The notes beneath the pieces are model-generated. The model saw only the letters and a program-made list of their open reading frames with translations, had not been told where the DNA came from and did no database searches. From the NCBI GenBank assembly GCA_026225435.1, contig JAMFST010001109.1:1-7137 (forward strand): a stretch of 7,137 nucleotides of DNA, written 5' to 3'. Both the position numbers and the translations under genes were made by a program. The stretch is from Labilithrix luteola. GTDB lineage: Bacteria > Myxococcota_A > Polyangia > Polyangiales > Polyangiaceae. Positions 1-6,967 of this stretch are shown here, piece after piece. Position 1 is the first letter of the stretch, and each line of letters opens with the position of its first letter.

Positions 1-358
1 CCGAGAAGTCCTCGCCCGCCTTCTGCATCGCCAGGTACGCCCTGGCGTTTCCGAGGGTCGCCAGGATCTTCGCCCGCGCGCGCACGATGCCGGCGTCGTT
101 CATCAGCCGCTCCACGTCCTTCTCACCGAACTTCGCCACCTTGGCCGGGTCGAAGCCGGCGAAGGCTCTGCGGAACGCCTCGCGCTTGTGGAGGATGGTG
201 CGCCAGGAGAGGCCGGCCTGGAACGCGTCGAGCGAGAGCTTCTCCCACAGCGCGCGACCATCCCGCTCGACGGTGCCCCACTCCTCGTCGTGGTACTGCT
301 GCATCACGGGGTCGCTCCCCGCCCAGGCGCAGCGAACGACCGGCTTGCTCGTGCTCAT
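1..358 (-). CDS. tag: DNA-3-methyladenine glycosylase I, N-terminal part (runs off the window)
   Basis: Base-excision repair enzyme that removes 3-methyladenine from alkylated DNA in the cytoplasm. Only the first 119 residues are present; E. coli Tag has about 187. The start is the ATG at 358-356. Seen: RCAW at 9-12, YHDEEWG at 22-28, QAGLSW at 47-52, KRE-F at 58-61, FDP at 69-71, [13 protein letters not shown] at 81-93 and GNARAYL at 104-110, all in the order found in E. coli Tag. Cys10 and His23 have the same 13-residue spacing as the zinc ligands Cys4 and His17 of E. coli; the other two ligands lie in the missing C-terminus. The position of E. coli Glu38 (3-methyladenine pocket) is Asp44 here, a conservative change. 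The gene is divergent from the yhbW-like gene with a 76-bp spacer. Family assignment is secure; whether the gene is intact beyond base 1 cannot be seen. Confidence 0.93.
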   Translation of the reverse strand, partial: MSTSKPVVRCAWAGSDPVMQQYHDEEWGTVERDGRALWEKLSLDAFQAGLSWRTILHKREAFRRAFAGFDPAKVAKFGEKDVERLMNDAGIVRARAKILATLGNARAYLAMQKAGEDFS

Positions 359-367
359 GAGCTGACG

Positions 368-373
368 GTTCTA
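368..373 (-). promoter_or_regulatory. Candidate -10 box for tag, leaderless type
   Basis: On the minus strand TGG-TAGAAC precedes the tag ATG, with 9 bases between hexamer and ATG. The TG one base upstream makes it an extended -10. No convincing -35 and no Shine-Dalgarno are visible. Transcription would start at or next to the ATG. Prediction only. Confidence 0.4.
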
Positions 374-397
374 CCACTTGGACCATCTGCATCGCGA

Positions 398-425
398 TTG
401 CGTTTGCCGCGGCGCGACCTACCTT
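398..425 (+). promoter_or_regulatory. Candidate promoter for the yhbW-like gene, leaderless type
   Basis: TTGCGT at 398-403, a 16-bp spacer, then TACCTT at 420-425, with 9 bases to the ATG at 435. There is no purine-rich Shine-Dalgarno in the upstream sequence. It lies in the 76-bp divergent spacer with tag. Prediction only. Confidence 0.4.
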
Positions 426-434
426 GTCGCCCCG

Positions 435-1433
435 ATGGCCAAACTCTCGATCCTCGACCTGTCGCCGATCACCCAGGGAAGCACGGCGGGGCAGTCGTTC
501 AAGAACTCGCTCGATCTCGCGCAGCACGCCGAGCGCTGGGGGTTCAATCGCTACTGGCTCGCCGAGCACCACGGGATGCCGGGGATCGCCAGCGCGGCCA
601 CGGCGGTGCTGCTGTCGAACATCGCCGCGGGGACCAAGACGCTGCGGGTCGGCGCCGGCGGCATCATGCTGCCCAACCACGCGCCCATGGTCATCGCCGA
701 GCAGTTCGGCACGCTGGAGTCGCTCTACCCGGGTCGCATCGACCTGGGGCTCGGTCGCGCCCCCGGCTCCGACCAGCTGACCGCGCGGGCGCTGCGGCGC
801 AACCTGCAGACCAGCTCCGACGAGTTCCCCCAGGACGTGCTCGAGCTGATCGATCTGTTCTCCAAGGATCCGCAGCAGAAGGTGCGCGCCGTGCCCGGCA
901 CCGGTCTCGAGGTGCCCATCTGGATCCTCGGCTCCAGCCTGTTCGGCGCGCAGCTCGCCGCGGCGCTCGGCCTGCCGTTCGCCTTCGCCTCGCACTTCGC
1001 TCCGCAGCAGATGTTCGCCGCCATCGACATCTACCGCGAGCGCTTCAAGCCGTCGCCGCGCCTCGACAAGCCGTACCTGATGCTCGGCTTCAACGTCTTC
1101 GCCGCCGACACCGAGGAGGAGGCGAACCTCATCGCCACCTCGGCGCAGCAGGCCTTCGTCAACCTGCGCAGCGGCCGCCCGTCGCAGCTGCCGCCGCCGG
1201 TGAAGGGCTTCCGCGAGAAGCTGCCGCCGCAGGACCAGATGCTCCTCGAGAGCGTGCTGTCGTGCAGCGCCATCGGCACGCAGGAGCAGGTCAAGGAGAC
1301 CATGGACGAGTTCGTCAAGGAGACCGGCGCCGACGAGCTGATGATCACCGCGATGGTGTACGACCACGCCGCGCGCCTGCGCTCCTACGAGCTCGTCTCC
1401 GGCCTGCAGCGCACACTGATCCGCTGCGCCTGA
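435..1433 (+). CDS. yhbW: LLM-class flavin-dependent oxidoreductase, YhbW type
   Basis: A 332-residue protein of the bacterial-luciferase-like monooxygenase superfamily. These are cytoplasmic TIM-barrel enzymes that use reduced FMN; the substrate of the YhbW branch is not established. Seen: ILDLSPI-QGS near residues 6-16, YWLAEHH at 40-46, IASAAT at 51-56, the flavin-barrel stretch [12 protein letters not shown] at 73-84, AEQFGTLE at 88-95, and [17 protein letters not shown] at 98-114. These match E. coli YhbW (about 335 residues) closely and in order, and length is normal. I chose ATG 435 because the upstream in-frame start at 378 is a TTG that adds 19 residues with no family similarity. The next gene starts 36 bp downstream. 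The symbol marks homology to E. coli yhbW and is not a proven function. Confidence 0.9.
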   Translation: MAKLSILDLSPITQGSTAGQSFKNSLDLAQHAERWGFNRYWLAEHHGMPGIASAATAVLLSNIAAGTKTLRVGAGGIMLPNHAPMVIAEQFGTLESLYPGRIDLGLGRAPGSDQLTARALRRNLQTSSDEFPQDVLELIDLFSKDPQQKVRAVPGTGLEVPIWILGSSLFGAQLAAALGLPFAFASHFAPQQMFAAIDIYRERFKPSPRLDKPYLMLGFNVFAADTEEEANLIATSAQQAFVNLRSGRPSQLPPPVKGFREKLPPQDQMLLESVLSCSAIGTQEQVKETMDEFVKETGADELMITAMVYDHAARLRSYELVSGLQRTLIRCA

Positions 1434-1459
1434 CGGTCGGACCAAAAGAAGCCTAAGCT
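1430..1459 (+). promoter_or_regulatory. Candidate promoter for the panE-like gene, leaderless type
   Basis: CTGACG at 1430-1435 overlaps the stop codon of the upstream gene. After an 18-bp spacer comes TAAGCT at 1454-1459, 10 bases before the ATG at 1470. If real, this gene has its own start in addition to any read-through from the yhbW-like gene. Prediction only. Confidence 0.35.
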
Positions 1460-1469
1460 CTTGCCCACG

Positions 1470-2492
1470 ATGAAAATCGGGGTGATGGGCGCGGGGGCCA
1501 TCGGGAGCTTCGTGGGCGCGAGGCTCGCGCTCGGAGGTGCGCACGTCAGCTTCGTCGGGCGCGCGCGGGGGCTGGCCGAGGCACAGGCGCACGGCATGCG
1601 CCTGGTCGATCTCGAAGGGCCGAGCGTGACGCTGGCGCCGCTGCGCATCGACTACTCGGTCGACATGGCGAGCCTGGCGCAGTCCGAGGTCGTGCTCTGC
1701 GCGGTGAAGAGCGGGAGCACCACCGAGGCGGGGCGCGCGCTGGCCGGGGTGCTCGCCGACGGGGCGCTGGTGGTCAGCCTGCAGAACGGGGTCCGCAACG
1801 CCGACCTGCTGCGCGCGCAGATGCCGAAGCAGCGCGTGCTCGGCGGCATCGTCACCTTCAACGTCGTCGCCGGCGAGAACGGCACCTTCCGCCGCGCCAC
1901 CACCGGCCCGCTCATCTTCGAGAGCAGCGAGGACCCGCGGCTGGTGGCGCTCGCCGAGCTGCTCGAGGAGGCCGGCTTCGACGTCGAGCTGGCGAAGGAC
2001 ATCCGCGCGCAGCAGTGGTCCAAGCTGGTGATCAACCTGAGCAACGCCATCGGTGCGCTCTCCGGCGTGCCGACCCGCCAGGTGCTCTTCGAGAGCGCCT
2101 ACCGCCGCATCCTCCGGGCCGTCGTCGGCGAGGCGGTCGCCGTCCTGCGGGCCGCGAAGATCCCGATGGAGCGCGTGGGGCCGCTGCCGGTGTCGGCGTT
2201 CCCGCGCGTCCTCGGCTTGCCCACGTCGCTCTTCCGCGTGGTCGCCCGCGCCCAGCTGCGGGTCGATCCGGAGGCGCGCTCCTCGATGTGGCAGGACCTC
2301 GATCGCCGGCGCACCACCGAGATCGAGGAGCTGAACGGCGAGATCGTGAAGCTCGCAGCGACCTCGGGCGTGACCGCGCCGATCAACCAGCGGCTGGTCG
2401 AGCTGGTGCACCAAGCGGAGCGCGCCGGGCACGGATCGCCCAACCTCTCGGCAGCGGCACTGTGGGCTCGTCTCTCACCCAGGACCGGCTGA
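1470..2492 (+). CDS. panE: Ketopantoate reductase family protein (PanE/ApbA)
   Basis: NADPH-dependent 2-dehydropantoate 2-reductase family, which makes pantoate for pantothenate and CoA synthesis in the cytoplasm. Protein of 340 residues, slightly longer than E. coli PanE (about 303). Seen: N-terminal Rossmann motif MGAGAIG at 6-12; LQNGV in the middle, like the HNGMG region of the family; WSKL with Lys185 at the catalytic-lysine position (Lys176 in E. coli); the following NLSNAIGAL stretch; and SSMWQDLDRRRTTEIEELNG with Glu284 at the position of E. coli Glu256, plus Asn289. Catalytic residues are therefore kept. Start is ATG 1470; the in-frame TTG at 1461 adds only three residues and lies beyond the -10-like box. 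No other pantothenate genes are nearby, and the family contains paralogues with other 2-oxo-acid substrates. The family is sure; the exact substrate is not. Confidence 0.85.
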   Translation: MKIGVMGAGAIGSFVGARLALGGAHVSFVGRARGLAEAQAHGMRLVDLEGPSVTLAPLRIDYSVDMASLAQSEVVLCAVKSGSTTEAGRALAGVLADGALVVSLQNGVRNADLLRAQMPKQRVLGGIVTFNVVAGENGTFRRATTGPLIFESSEDPRLVALAELLEEAGFDVELAKDIRAQQWSKLVINLSNAIGALSGVPTRQVLFESAYRRILRAVVGEAVAVLRAAKIPMERVGPLPVSAFPRVLGLPTSLFRVVARAQLRVDPEARSSMWQDLDRRRTTEIEELNGEIVKLAATSGVTAPINQRLVELVHQAERAGHGSPNLSAAALWARLSPRTG

Positions 2493-2520
2493 CTCAGGCA
2501 CCGGCCAGCCCAAGCGCAGA

Positions 2521-2529
2521 TGCTACGCT
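2521..2529 (+). promoter_or_regulatory. Candidate extended -10 box for the propeller/cytochrome gene
   Basis: TGC-TACGCT, an extended -10 (TGn plus hexamer at 2524-2529), ends 8 bases before the ATG at 2538. It overlaps the alternative ATG at 2520, which argues that translation begins at 2538. No Shine-Dalgarno precedes either ATG, and no clear -35 is visible. Prediction only. Confidence 0.42.
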
Positions 2530-2537
2530 CGGGCCCA

Positions 2538-5504
2538 ATGCGTAACGCTGGTCGACTCTTCCTTGGGCGCCGCCGCGCGGGCGCGTCCGGTCTCCTCCTC
2601 GCCTCCGTGACCTTCGCCGCTGTCGCCAGCGCCAGCGCGTCGTGTGGGTCGTCCTCGTCGAAGTCGACCGCGACGCCCGCCCCTTCGAGCAGCGCGACGA
2701 TGCCAGGTGCAGGCGACGGAGGTGTCGGCTCGAGCGACGTCCGCCCCACGTTCACCTTCGAGAGCGGGCCGGTTCGCCCGGTGACGCTGTCGGCCGACGG
2801 CACGCACCTCTTCGTCGCCAACACGGCCAACTCGTCGCTCGACGTCTTCACCGTCTCCGCCAGCGGCGTCACCGCAGCCGGCTCGGTGTACGTCGGCGTC
2901 GAGCCGGTCGCCGTCGCCGCGCGCACCAGCACCGAGGTCTGGGTGGTCAACCAGGTCTCCGACAGCGTCAGCATCGTCGACACCAGCACCACGCCGCCGC
3001 ACGTCGTGCGCACGGTTCTCGTGGGGGATGAGCCGAGCGACATCGTCTTCGGCGGCCCGGGTGGCACGCGCGCGTTCATCACCACCGCGCACCGCGGCCA
3101 GCAGCGCACCGATCCGTCGATCAGCGCGGTCCCCGGCGCCGGCGATCCGCAGCTCACCACCGCCGGAGTCGGCCGCGCCGACGTCTGGGTCTTCGACGCG
3201 ACCAACCTCGGCGCCACCGTCGGCGGCACCCCGCTATCCATCGTCACCCTCTTCGGCGACACGCCGCGCGCGCTCGCCGTCACCCCCGACGGCAACACCG
3301 TCTACGCCGCCGTGTTCAAGTCCGGCAACCAGTCGATGGCCACCTCGTCGGAGCTCCCCTGCCCCGGCTTCGACAGCGACGCCGGCGCCAGCACCACCTG
3401 CACCGTCAACGGCATCACCATCCCCGGCGCGCCGCCCGAGCCGGCCACCAACTACGCCGGCGTCGCCGCCCCCGCCGTCGCCGTGATCCTCCGCGAGGAC
3501 GACGCCGGCACCTTCCGCGACCATCTCGGCCGCGACTGGAGCGCCGCCACCGAATTCACCTTGCCAGACGAGGACGTCTTCGCCATCGACGCCACCTCGC
3601 TGGCCACCACCGCGACCTACCTCCACGTCGGCACCACGCTGTTCGACATGGCGGTGAATCCGAAGAGCGGCGCCGTCTACGTCTCCAACACCGAGGCGCG
3701 CAACGACCTGCGCTTCGAGGGGCCCGGCGACTTCGCCGGCGAGACGCTCGAGGGGCACCTGGCCGAGTCGCGCATCACCGTGCTCAGTGGCAGCGGAGCC
3801 GGCACGACCACCACCGCCACGCCGCGCTACCTCAACAAGCACATCGACTACTCGGTGCGCCCCGCGCCGGCCGGCACCGCCGATCACAGCCTGGCCACGC
3901 CGACCAACATCGTCGTCACCCCCGACGGCGCCACGATGTACGTCGCCGCCTTCGGCTCGTCGAAGATCGGCGTCTTCCCCACACAAGCCATCGAGACGGA
4001 TACCTTCGACCCGACCACCGCCAGCGCCGGCTACATCACTGTGAGCGGCGGCGGCCCCGGCGGCCTCGCGCTCGATTCGACCAACCAGCGCCTCTACGTC
4101 ACCACCCGCTTCGACGACGGCCTGTCGATCATCGATCTGACCACCGGCAAGGAGACGGCGCACCTGCAGCTGTCGACCGCCGAGTCGACCAGCGTCACCG
4201 CCGGCCGCCGCTTCCTCTACGACGCCACCGTCTCGAGCTCCAACGGCGAGGCGGCCTGCGCCAGCTGCCACATGTTCGGCGACGACGACCACATGGTCTG
4301 GGACCTCGGCAACCCCGACGGCGACGTCACCGTCACGCCCATCACCATCAAGCTCCAGGCGGGCGCCGGCAAGTCGATCAACGGCGACGGCATCGCCTCG
4401 AACCTGCACCCCAACAAGGGGCCGATGAGCACGCAGACGCTGCGCGGCACGGTCAACCACGGCCCGCAGCACTGGCGTGGTGACCGCGTCTCCGGCTTCT
4501 TCGGCACCGACACGAGCACCGCGCCGCCGTACGACTCCGAGCTCGCGTTCAAGAACTTCATCCTCGCGTTCAACAGCCTGCTCGGGCTCGGCTCGCAGTT
4601 CTCCGCCACCGACATGCAGACCTTCGCCGACTTCGCGCTCGCCATCGTGATGCCGCCCAACCCGGTGCGCGCGCTCGACAACTCGCTCACCACCGCGCAG
4701 GCCGCGGGCAAGGCGTACTTCCTCGGCTGCACCGACAACGACAGCATCACCGGCAAGCCGGCCACCTGCACCAACGGCGTCCCCGACGGCAACGGCCACT
4801 TCTCCGACGGGATCAGCTTCCCCGGCTTCGGCTTCCCCTGCCAGGGCTGCCACGTGCTCGATCCGTCCAAGGGCTTCTTCGGCACCGACGGCGAGTCGAG
4901 CTTCGAGAACCTGCCGCAGGTCGTGAAGATCCCCCAGCTGCGCAACCTCTACGACAAGGTCGGGATGTTCGGCGTGCCGGACGTGCGGCTGACCAACGCC
5001 GAGGACAACGGGCCGACCGGGCCGCAGGTGCGCGGCACCGGCTTCGAGCACGACGGCAGCGTCGACACCCTCTTCCGCTTCCTCCAGGCGAGCGTCTTCG
5101 ACGGCAACACCTCGCTCAACGTCGGCTTCGTCGGCGGCGATCCCGAGCGGCGCGACGTGGAGCAGTGGCTCCTCGCCTTCGACAGCGATCTGGCGCCAGT
5201 CGTCGGCCAGCAGGTCACCTTGCGCTCGGACAACGCGACGGCCGCCGGCCCGCGGATCGATCTGCTCGAGGCGCGGGCGACCACGCCCTTCGTCTCCAAG
5301 ATCCTCGGCGCCTCGCCGATGGAGTGCGATCTCGTCGCGCGCGCGGTGGTGAAGGGCGCGCCCGTGGCGTACCGACTTCAGCCGGACAGGTCGTTCGTCT
5401 CGGCGAGCGGCGCCACCGCGACCGACGCGGCCGTGCGCGCCTTGGCGACGACCGTCGGCCAGGAAGTCACCTTCACCTGCATGCCGCCGGGCTGGCTTTT
5501 GTAA
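2538..5504 (+). CDS. Beta-propeller / di-heme cytochrome c putative lipoprotein
   Basis: A 988-residue exported protein. Residues 1-35 form a signal peptide (arginine-rich start, hydrophobic 19-32) ending in SAS|C36, a loose lipobox, then a Ser/Thr/Pro linker to about 70. About seven YVTN/YncE-like blades follow, near residues 79, 120, 163, 240, 369, 455 and 504, with repeats such as VTPDGNTVYAAVF and VVTPDGATMYVAAFG. The gap between blades four and five is an insert of roughly 100 residues. A cytochrome c peroxidase/MauG-like part has two heme sites, CASCH at 574-578 and CQGCH at 768-772, plus HWRGD at 645-649 and FEHDGS at 836-841. A C-terminal domain spans about 890-988. Eleven cysteines are present: the lipid Cys36, four heme cysteines, and three close pairs (275/288, 731/744, 930/981) that could form disulfides. 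Likely periplasmic or outer-membrane redox role; substrate unknown. ATG 2538 is chosen over the in-frame ATG 2520, which overlaps a -10-like box. Confidence 0.85.
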   Translation: MRNAGRLFLGRRRAGASGLLLASVTFAAVASASASCGSSSSKSTATPAPSSSATMPGAGDGGVGSSDVRPTFTFESGPVRPVTLSADGTHLFVANTANSSLDVFTVSASGVTAAGSVYVGVEPVAVAARTSTEVWVVNQVSDSVSIVDTSTTPPHVVRTVLVGDEPSDIVFGGPGGTRAFITTAHRGQQRTDPSISAVPGAGDPQLTTAGVGRADVWVFDATNLGATVGGTPLSIVTLFGDTPRALAVTPDGNTVYAAVFKSGNQSMATSSELPCPGFDSDAGASTTCTVNGITIPGAPPEPATNYAGVAAPAVAVILREDDAGTFRDHLGRDWSAATEFTLPDEDVFAIDATSLATTATYLHVGTTLFDMAVNPKSGAVYVSNTEARNDLRFEGPGDFAGETLEGHLAESRITVLSGSGAGTTTTATPRYLNKHIDYSVRPAPAGTADHSLATPTNIVVTPDGATMYVAAFGSSKIGVFPTQAIETDTFDPTTASAGYITVSGGGPGGLALDSTNQRLYVTTRFDDGLSIIDLTTGKETAHLQLSTAESTSVTAGRRFLYDATVSSSNGEAACASCHMFGDDDHMVWDLGNPDGDVTVTPITIKLQAGAGKSINGDGIASNLHPNKGPMSTQTLRGTVNHGPQHWRGDRVSGFFGTDTSTAPPYDSELAFKNFILAFNSLLGLGSQFSATDMQTFADFALAIVMPPNPVRALDNSLTTAQAAGKAYFLGCTDNDSITGKPATCTNGVPDGNGHFSDGISFPGFGFPCQGCHVLDPSKGFFGTDGESSFENLPQVVKIPQLRNLYDKVGMFGVPDVRLTNAEDNGPTGPQVRGTGFEHDGSVDTLFRFLQASVFDGNTSLNVGFVGGDPERRDVEQWLLAFDSDLAPVVGQQVTLRSDNATAAGPRIDLLEARATTPFVSKILGASPMECDLVARAVVKGAPVAYRLQPDRSFVSASGATATDAAVRALATTVGQEVTFTCMPPGWLL

Positions 5505-5557
5505 ACGGCGACCGCTGAGCTTCGCGTTTCTTTCAACACGGGCGGCGGCACGTGCAC

Positions 5558-5563
5558 TACTGC
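5558..5563 (+). promoter_or_regulatory. Candidate -10 box for the Cys-rich protein gene
   Basis: TACTGC lies 9 bases before the ATG at 5573, matching the spacing seen at the four other leaderless-type starts in this window. It is the weakest hexamer of the set, with no clear -35 and no Shine-Dalgarno. It lies inside the 68-bp gap after the cytochrome gene. Prediction only. Confidence 0.3.
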
Positions 5564-5572
5564 TCCGCCCAC

Positions 5573-6055
5573 ATGAGTCGGCGCTTCGTCTCCCTGCTGC
5601 TCGTTCTTTTCGCGCTCGCGTGCGTCCATCTCGCCTGTGGCGACGACACGTGCCACTCCAACGACGACTGCCCGGCGTCCCAGGACAACCAGCCCAACGC
5701 CTGCTTCGTCCCCGGCATCACCTTCTGCCCGGCCGCGCTCGGCCCGTCGTGCACGGTCGACACCGACTGCAGCGGCGGCCAGGTGTGCAACACCAACGCG
5801 AACGGGATGGGGTACATCTCGACCAGCTGCACCGCGCCGTGCGCCGGTGACAGCGACTGCGGTCCGACGTTCGCGTGCGGAGACGGAGGCCACTGTGCAC
5901 CGCGGACGAGCGCGCAGTGCCCGACGTATTACTCCTTTGCCAACGGCGTCTGCAGCATCCCGGCGTGCCAGCACGACTCCGACTGCGTGGGCGGCTACTG
6001 CGTGAACGGCGTCTGCGGACCGAGCCTCGGCAAGTGCGGCGCGGCGTGCATCTGA
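5573..6055 (+). CDS. Small Cys-rich exported protein with C-x2-[DN]-x-D-C modules
   Basis: A 160-residue protein with no enzyme motif. Residues 1-22 look like an export signal (SRR, then a run of L/V/F/A, then HLAC22). The Cys could carry lipid, but His at -3 makes a poor lipobox. The mature part has 20 cysteines in 138 residues. Four modules share the pattern C-x2-[DN]-x-D-C: CHSNDDC at 27-33, CTVDTDC at 60-66, CAGDSDC at 90-96 and CQHDSDC at 132-138. Further cysteines recur at about five-residue steps, for example 90, 96, 102 and 108. The even count suggests full disulfide pairing, and the repeated acidic residues could bind a metal such as calcium (inference). Similar modules are common in myxobacterial secreted proteins. 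Start: ATG 5573; an in-frame GTG at 5552 would put HYCSAH before the signal and is less likely. It follows the cytochrome gene by 68 bp. Confidence 0.75.
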   Translation: MSRRFVSLLLVLFALACVHLACGDDTCHSNDDCPASQDNQPNACFVPGITFCPAALGPSCTVDTDCSGGQVCNTNANGMGYISTSCTAPCAGDSDCGPTFACGDGGHCAPRTSAQCPTYYSFANGVCSIPACQHDSDCVGGYCVNGVCGPSLGKCGAACI

Positions 6056-6083
6056 GCGCTTAGCGATAGCGAGCGCCGGCGCC
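6056..6083. terminator. Weak GC-rich hairpin between convergent genes
   Basis: GCGCT at 6056-6060 pairs with AGCGC at 6072-6076 around an 11-base loop, followed by the GC palindrome GCGCCGGCGCC at 6073-6083. It sits right after the stop of the Cys-rich gene, in the 99-bp space facing the end of the GntR gene, where a shared terminator would be expected. No T-run follows on either strand, so it is not a standard intrinsic terminator. The rest of the gap to 6154 shows nothing. Confidence 0.25.
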
Positions 6084-6154
6084 GCGCGTGGCCGTCGGTC
6101 AGGTCGACGCCGAGGAACCTCGCGTGCTCGGTCCCGGTCGTCTGCATGGTGCGG

Positions 6155-6874
6155 TCACGACAGGTGCCCCTCGAGCGCCTCGCGCACGGTCACCGCGGTC
6201 GCGCGAATGTGCTCCCCGACGAGGCTCGCCGCGCGCTTCGCCTGCCTTGCCAGCGCCGCTTCCACGATCGCCTCGTGCTCGGCGGCGATGTCGCGGGTGG
6301 CTCCGCGGCGCTGGTTCAACGCGATGGACATCGCGCGGTAGCGGGAGTGCTGGTCGAAGATCAGGCTGCGCAGCTCGAGGAGCCACGGCGAGCCGCACGC
6401 CGAGACGAGCGCGTCGTGGAAGGCGGCGTTGTTCGCTTGCCAGGCGGCCACGTCGATCCCCTTGCCGCGCAGCCGGCGATCGCCGCGCGCCACCGTGTGA
6501 TGCGCCGCCACCACCCGCGCTTCCCAGGCGAGGTCGCCGCGCTTCACGCTCAGCTCCACGGCGCGCGTCTCCAGCTGGAGGCGGTTCTCGGTGACGTCCT
6601 CGAGCTCCGCCAGCGACATGGGAGCGACGCGGAAGCCGCGCTGCCCGAGGGCGTGAACCAGCTTCTCGGCGCTGAGCCGGCTGAGCGCCTCGCGCAGCGG
6701 CGTCGCGCCGACGCCGACCGACTCGCGCAGGTGCTCGACGCGCAGCTTTGCGCCGGCAGGAAGCCGCCCGTCGAGGATCTGCTCGCGCAGCGTGTGGTAG
6801 GCGACGTCCACCAGCGTCTTGTGGGCGGGTGCAGATCCGGGCGCAGACGCAGGCGCAGTGACGGCGGTCGACAT
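6155..6874 (-). CDS. GntR-family transcriptional regulator, FCD (FadR/CsiR-like) type
   Basis: A 239-residue DNA-binding protein. After a low-complexity Ala/Pro/Ser leader (1-18) comes a winged helix-turn-helix at about 20-86: TLREQILDG at 28-36, LPAG at 38-41, then TPLREALSRL at 58-67, the typical GntR recognition region, and GQRGFRV at 77-83 as the wing. The rest is an all-helical FCD effector domain with FHDAL at 152-156, AEHEAI at 198-203 and EHI at 221-223. His153, His200 and His222 match the usual metal/effector-site histidines; Asn149 stands where Asp is common. The CGSPWLL and RYR stretches recall E. coli CsiR. Start is ATG 6874, preceded by AGGAG at 6890-6886; the TTG at 6931 is the first base set of the -35 box and is rejected. 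It is divergent from an aldehyde dehydrogenase gene and probably represses it and itself. Ligand unknown. Confidence 0.9.
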   Translation of the reverse strand: MSTAVTAPASAPGSAPAHKTLVDVAYHTLREQILDGRLPAGAKLRVEHLRESVGVGATPLREALSRLSAEKLVHALGQRGFRVAPMSLAELEDVTENRLQLETRAVELSVKRGDLAWEARVVAAHHTVARGDRRLRGKGIDVAAWQANNAAFHDALVSACGSPWLLELRSLIFDQHSRYRAMSIALNQRRGATRDIAAEHEAIVEAALARQAKRAASLVGEHIRATAVTVREALEGHLS

Positions 6875-6885
6875 CGGCGGCGAGG

Positions 6886-6890
6886 CTCCT
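6886..6890 (-). promoter_or_regulatory. Ribosome binding site of the GntR gene
   Basis: AGGAG within a GAGAGAGGAG purine run on the minus strand, 11 bases before the ATG at 6874. The spacing is slightly long. It supports ATG 6874 over the upstream TTG. Confidence 0.6.
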
Positions 6891-6903
6891 CTCTCCCGTC
6901 TCG

Positions 6904-6931
6904 AGGTTACGAGCAGATGGCGGCGCGTCAA
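6904..6931 (-). promoter_or_regulatory. Promoter of the GntR gene
   Basis: On the minus strand TTGACG (6931-6926) is a 5/6 match to the -35 consensus. After a 16-bp spacer comes TAACCT (6909-6904), which keeps the key T, A and final T of the -10. Start of transcription would be near 6897, giving a leader of about 23 bases that contains the AGGAG. A partial operator-like TCTCGAG (6899-6905) overlaps the downstream end, and a full palindrome lies 4 bp upstream of the -35, which suggests autoregulation. Confidence 0.6.
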
Positions 6932-6935
6932 AATA

Positions 6936-6967
6936 AATCTCGAGATTCGGGATTGAATCTCGAGATT
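6936..6967. promoter_or_regulatory. Tandem palindromic operators, probably for the GntR regulator
   Basis: The perfect 12-bp palindrome AATCTCGAGATT occurs at 6936-6947 and again at 6956-6967, start to start exactly 20 bp, close to two helical turns, so both face the same side. A partial copy TCTCGAG lies at 6899-6905. GATTC (6944-6948) and GAATC (6955-6959) add an inverted repeat across the spacer. The second copy overlaps the end of the -35 and the spacer of the dehydrogenase promoter; the first sits just upstream of the regulator's own -35. The repeats are seen directly. That they bind the neighbouring GntR protein is inference from position. Confidence 0.75.

Noticed and set aside
188..1456. 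422-codon plus-strand frame overlapping the yhbW-like gene
   Set aside because: Arg/Pro/Ala-rich shadow of the true frame, which carries YWLAEHH and the GLGRAPGS region.
123..2432. 769-codon open frame on the minus strand
   Set aside because: It is antisense to tag-adjacent DNA, the yhbW-like and the panE-like genes, which have clear family motifs. Its translation is Arg/Ala/His/Gly-rich without domains, typical of GC-rich shadow frames.
2487..2510. Inverted repeat GGCTG / CAGCC at the end of the panE-like gene
   Set aside because: Five-bp stem, long loop, no T-run; expected by chance in GC-rich DNA.
3234..5051. 605-codon open frame on the minus strand
   Set aside because: Antisense to the propeller/cytochrome gene. 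The protein is almost all Gly/Ala/Val/Arg/Glu in low-complexity runs, with no motif.
5505..5533. Possible terminator after the cytochrome gene (AAACG with CGTTT, then CTTT)
   Set aside because: Only a 5-bp stem with a loop of about 16 bases and an interrupted T-run; too weak to call.
6875..6931. Upstream extension of the GntR protein from TTG 6931
   Set aside because: That TTG is the first part of the TTGACG -35 box, the added residues lack family similarity, and a better Shine-Dalgarno precedes ATG 6874.
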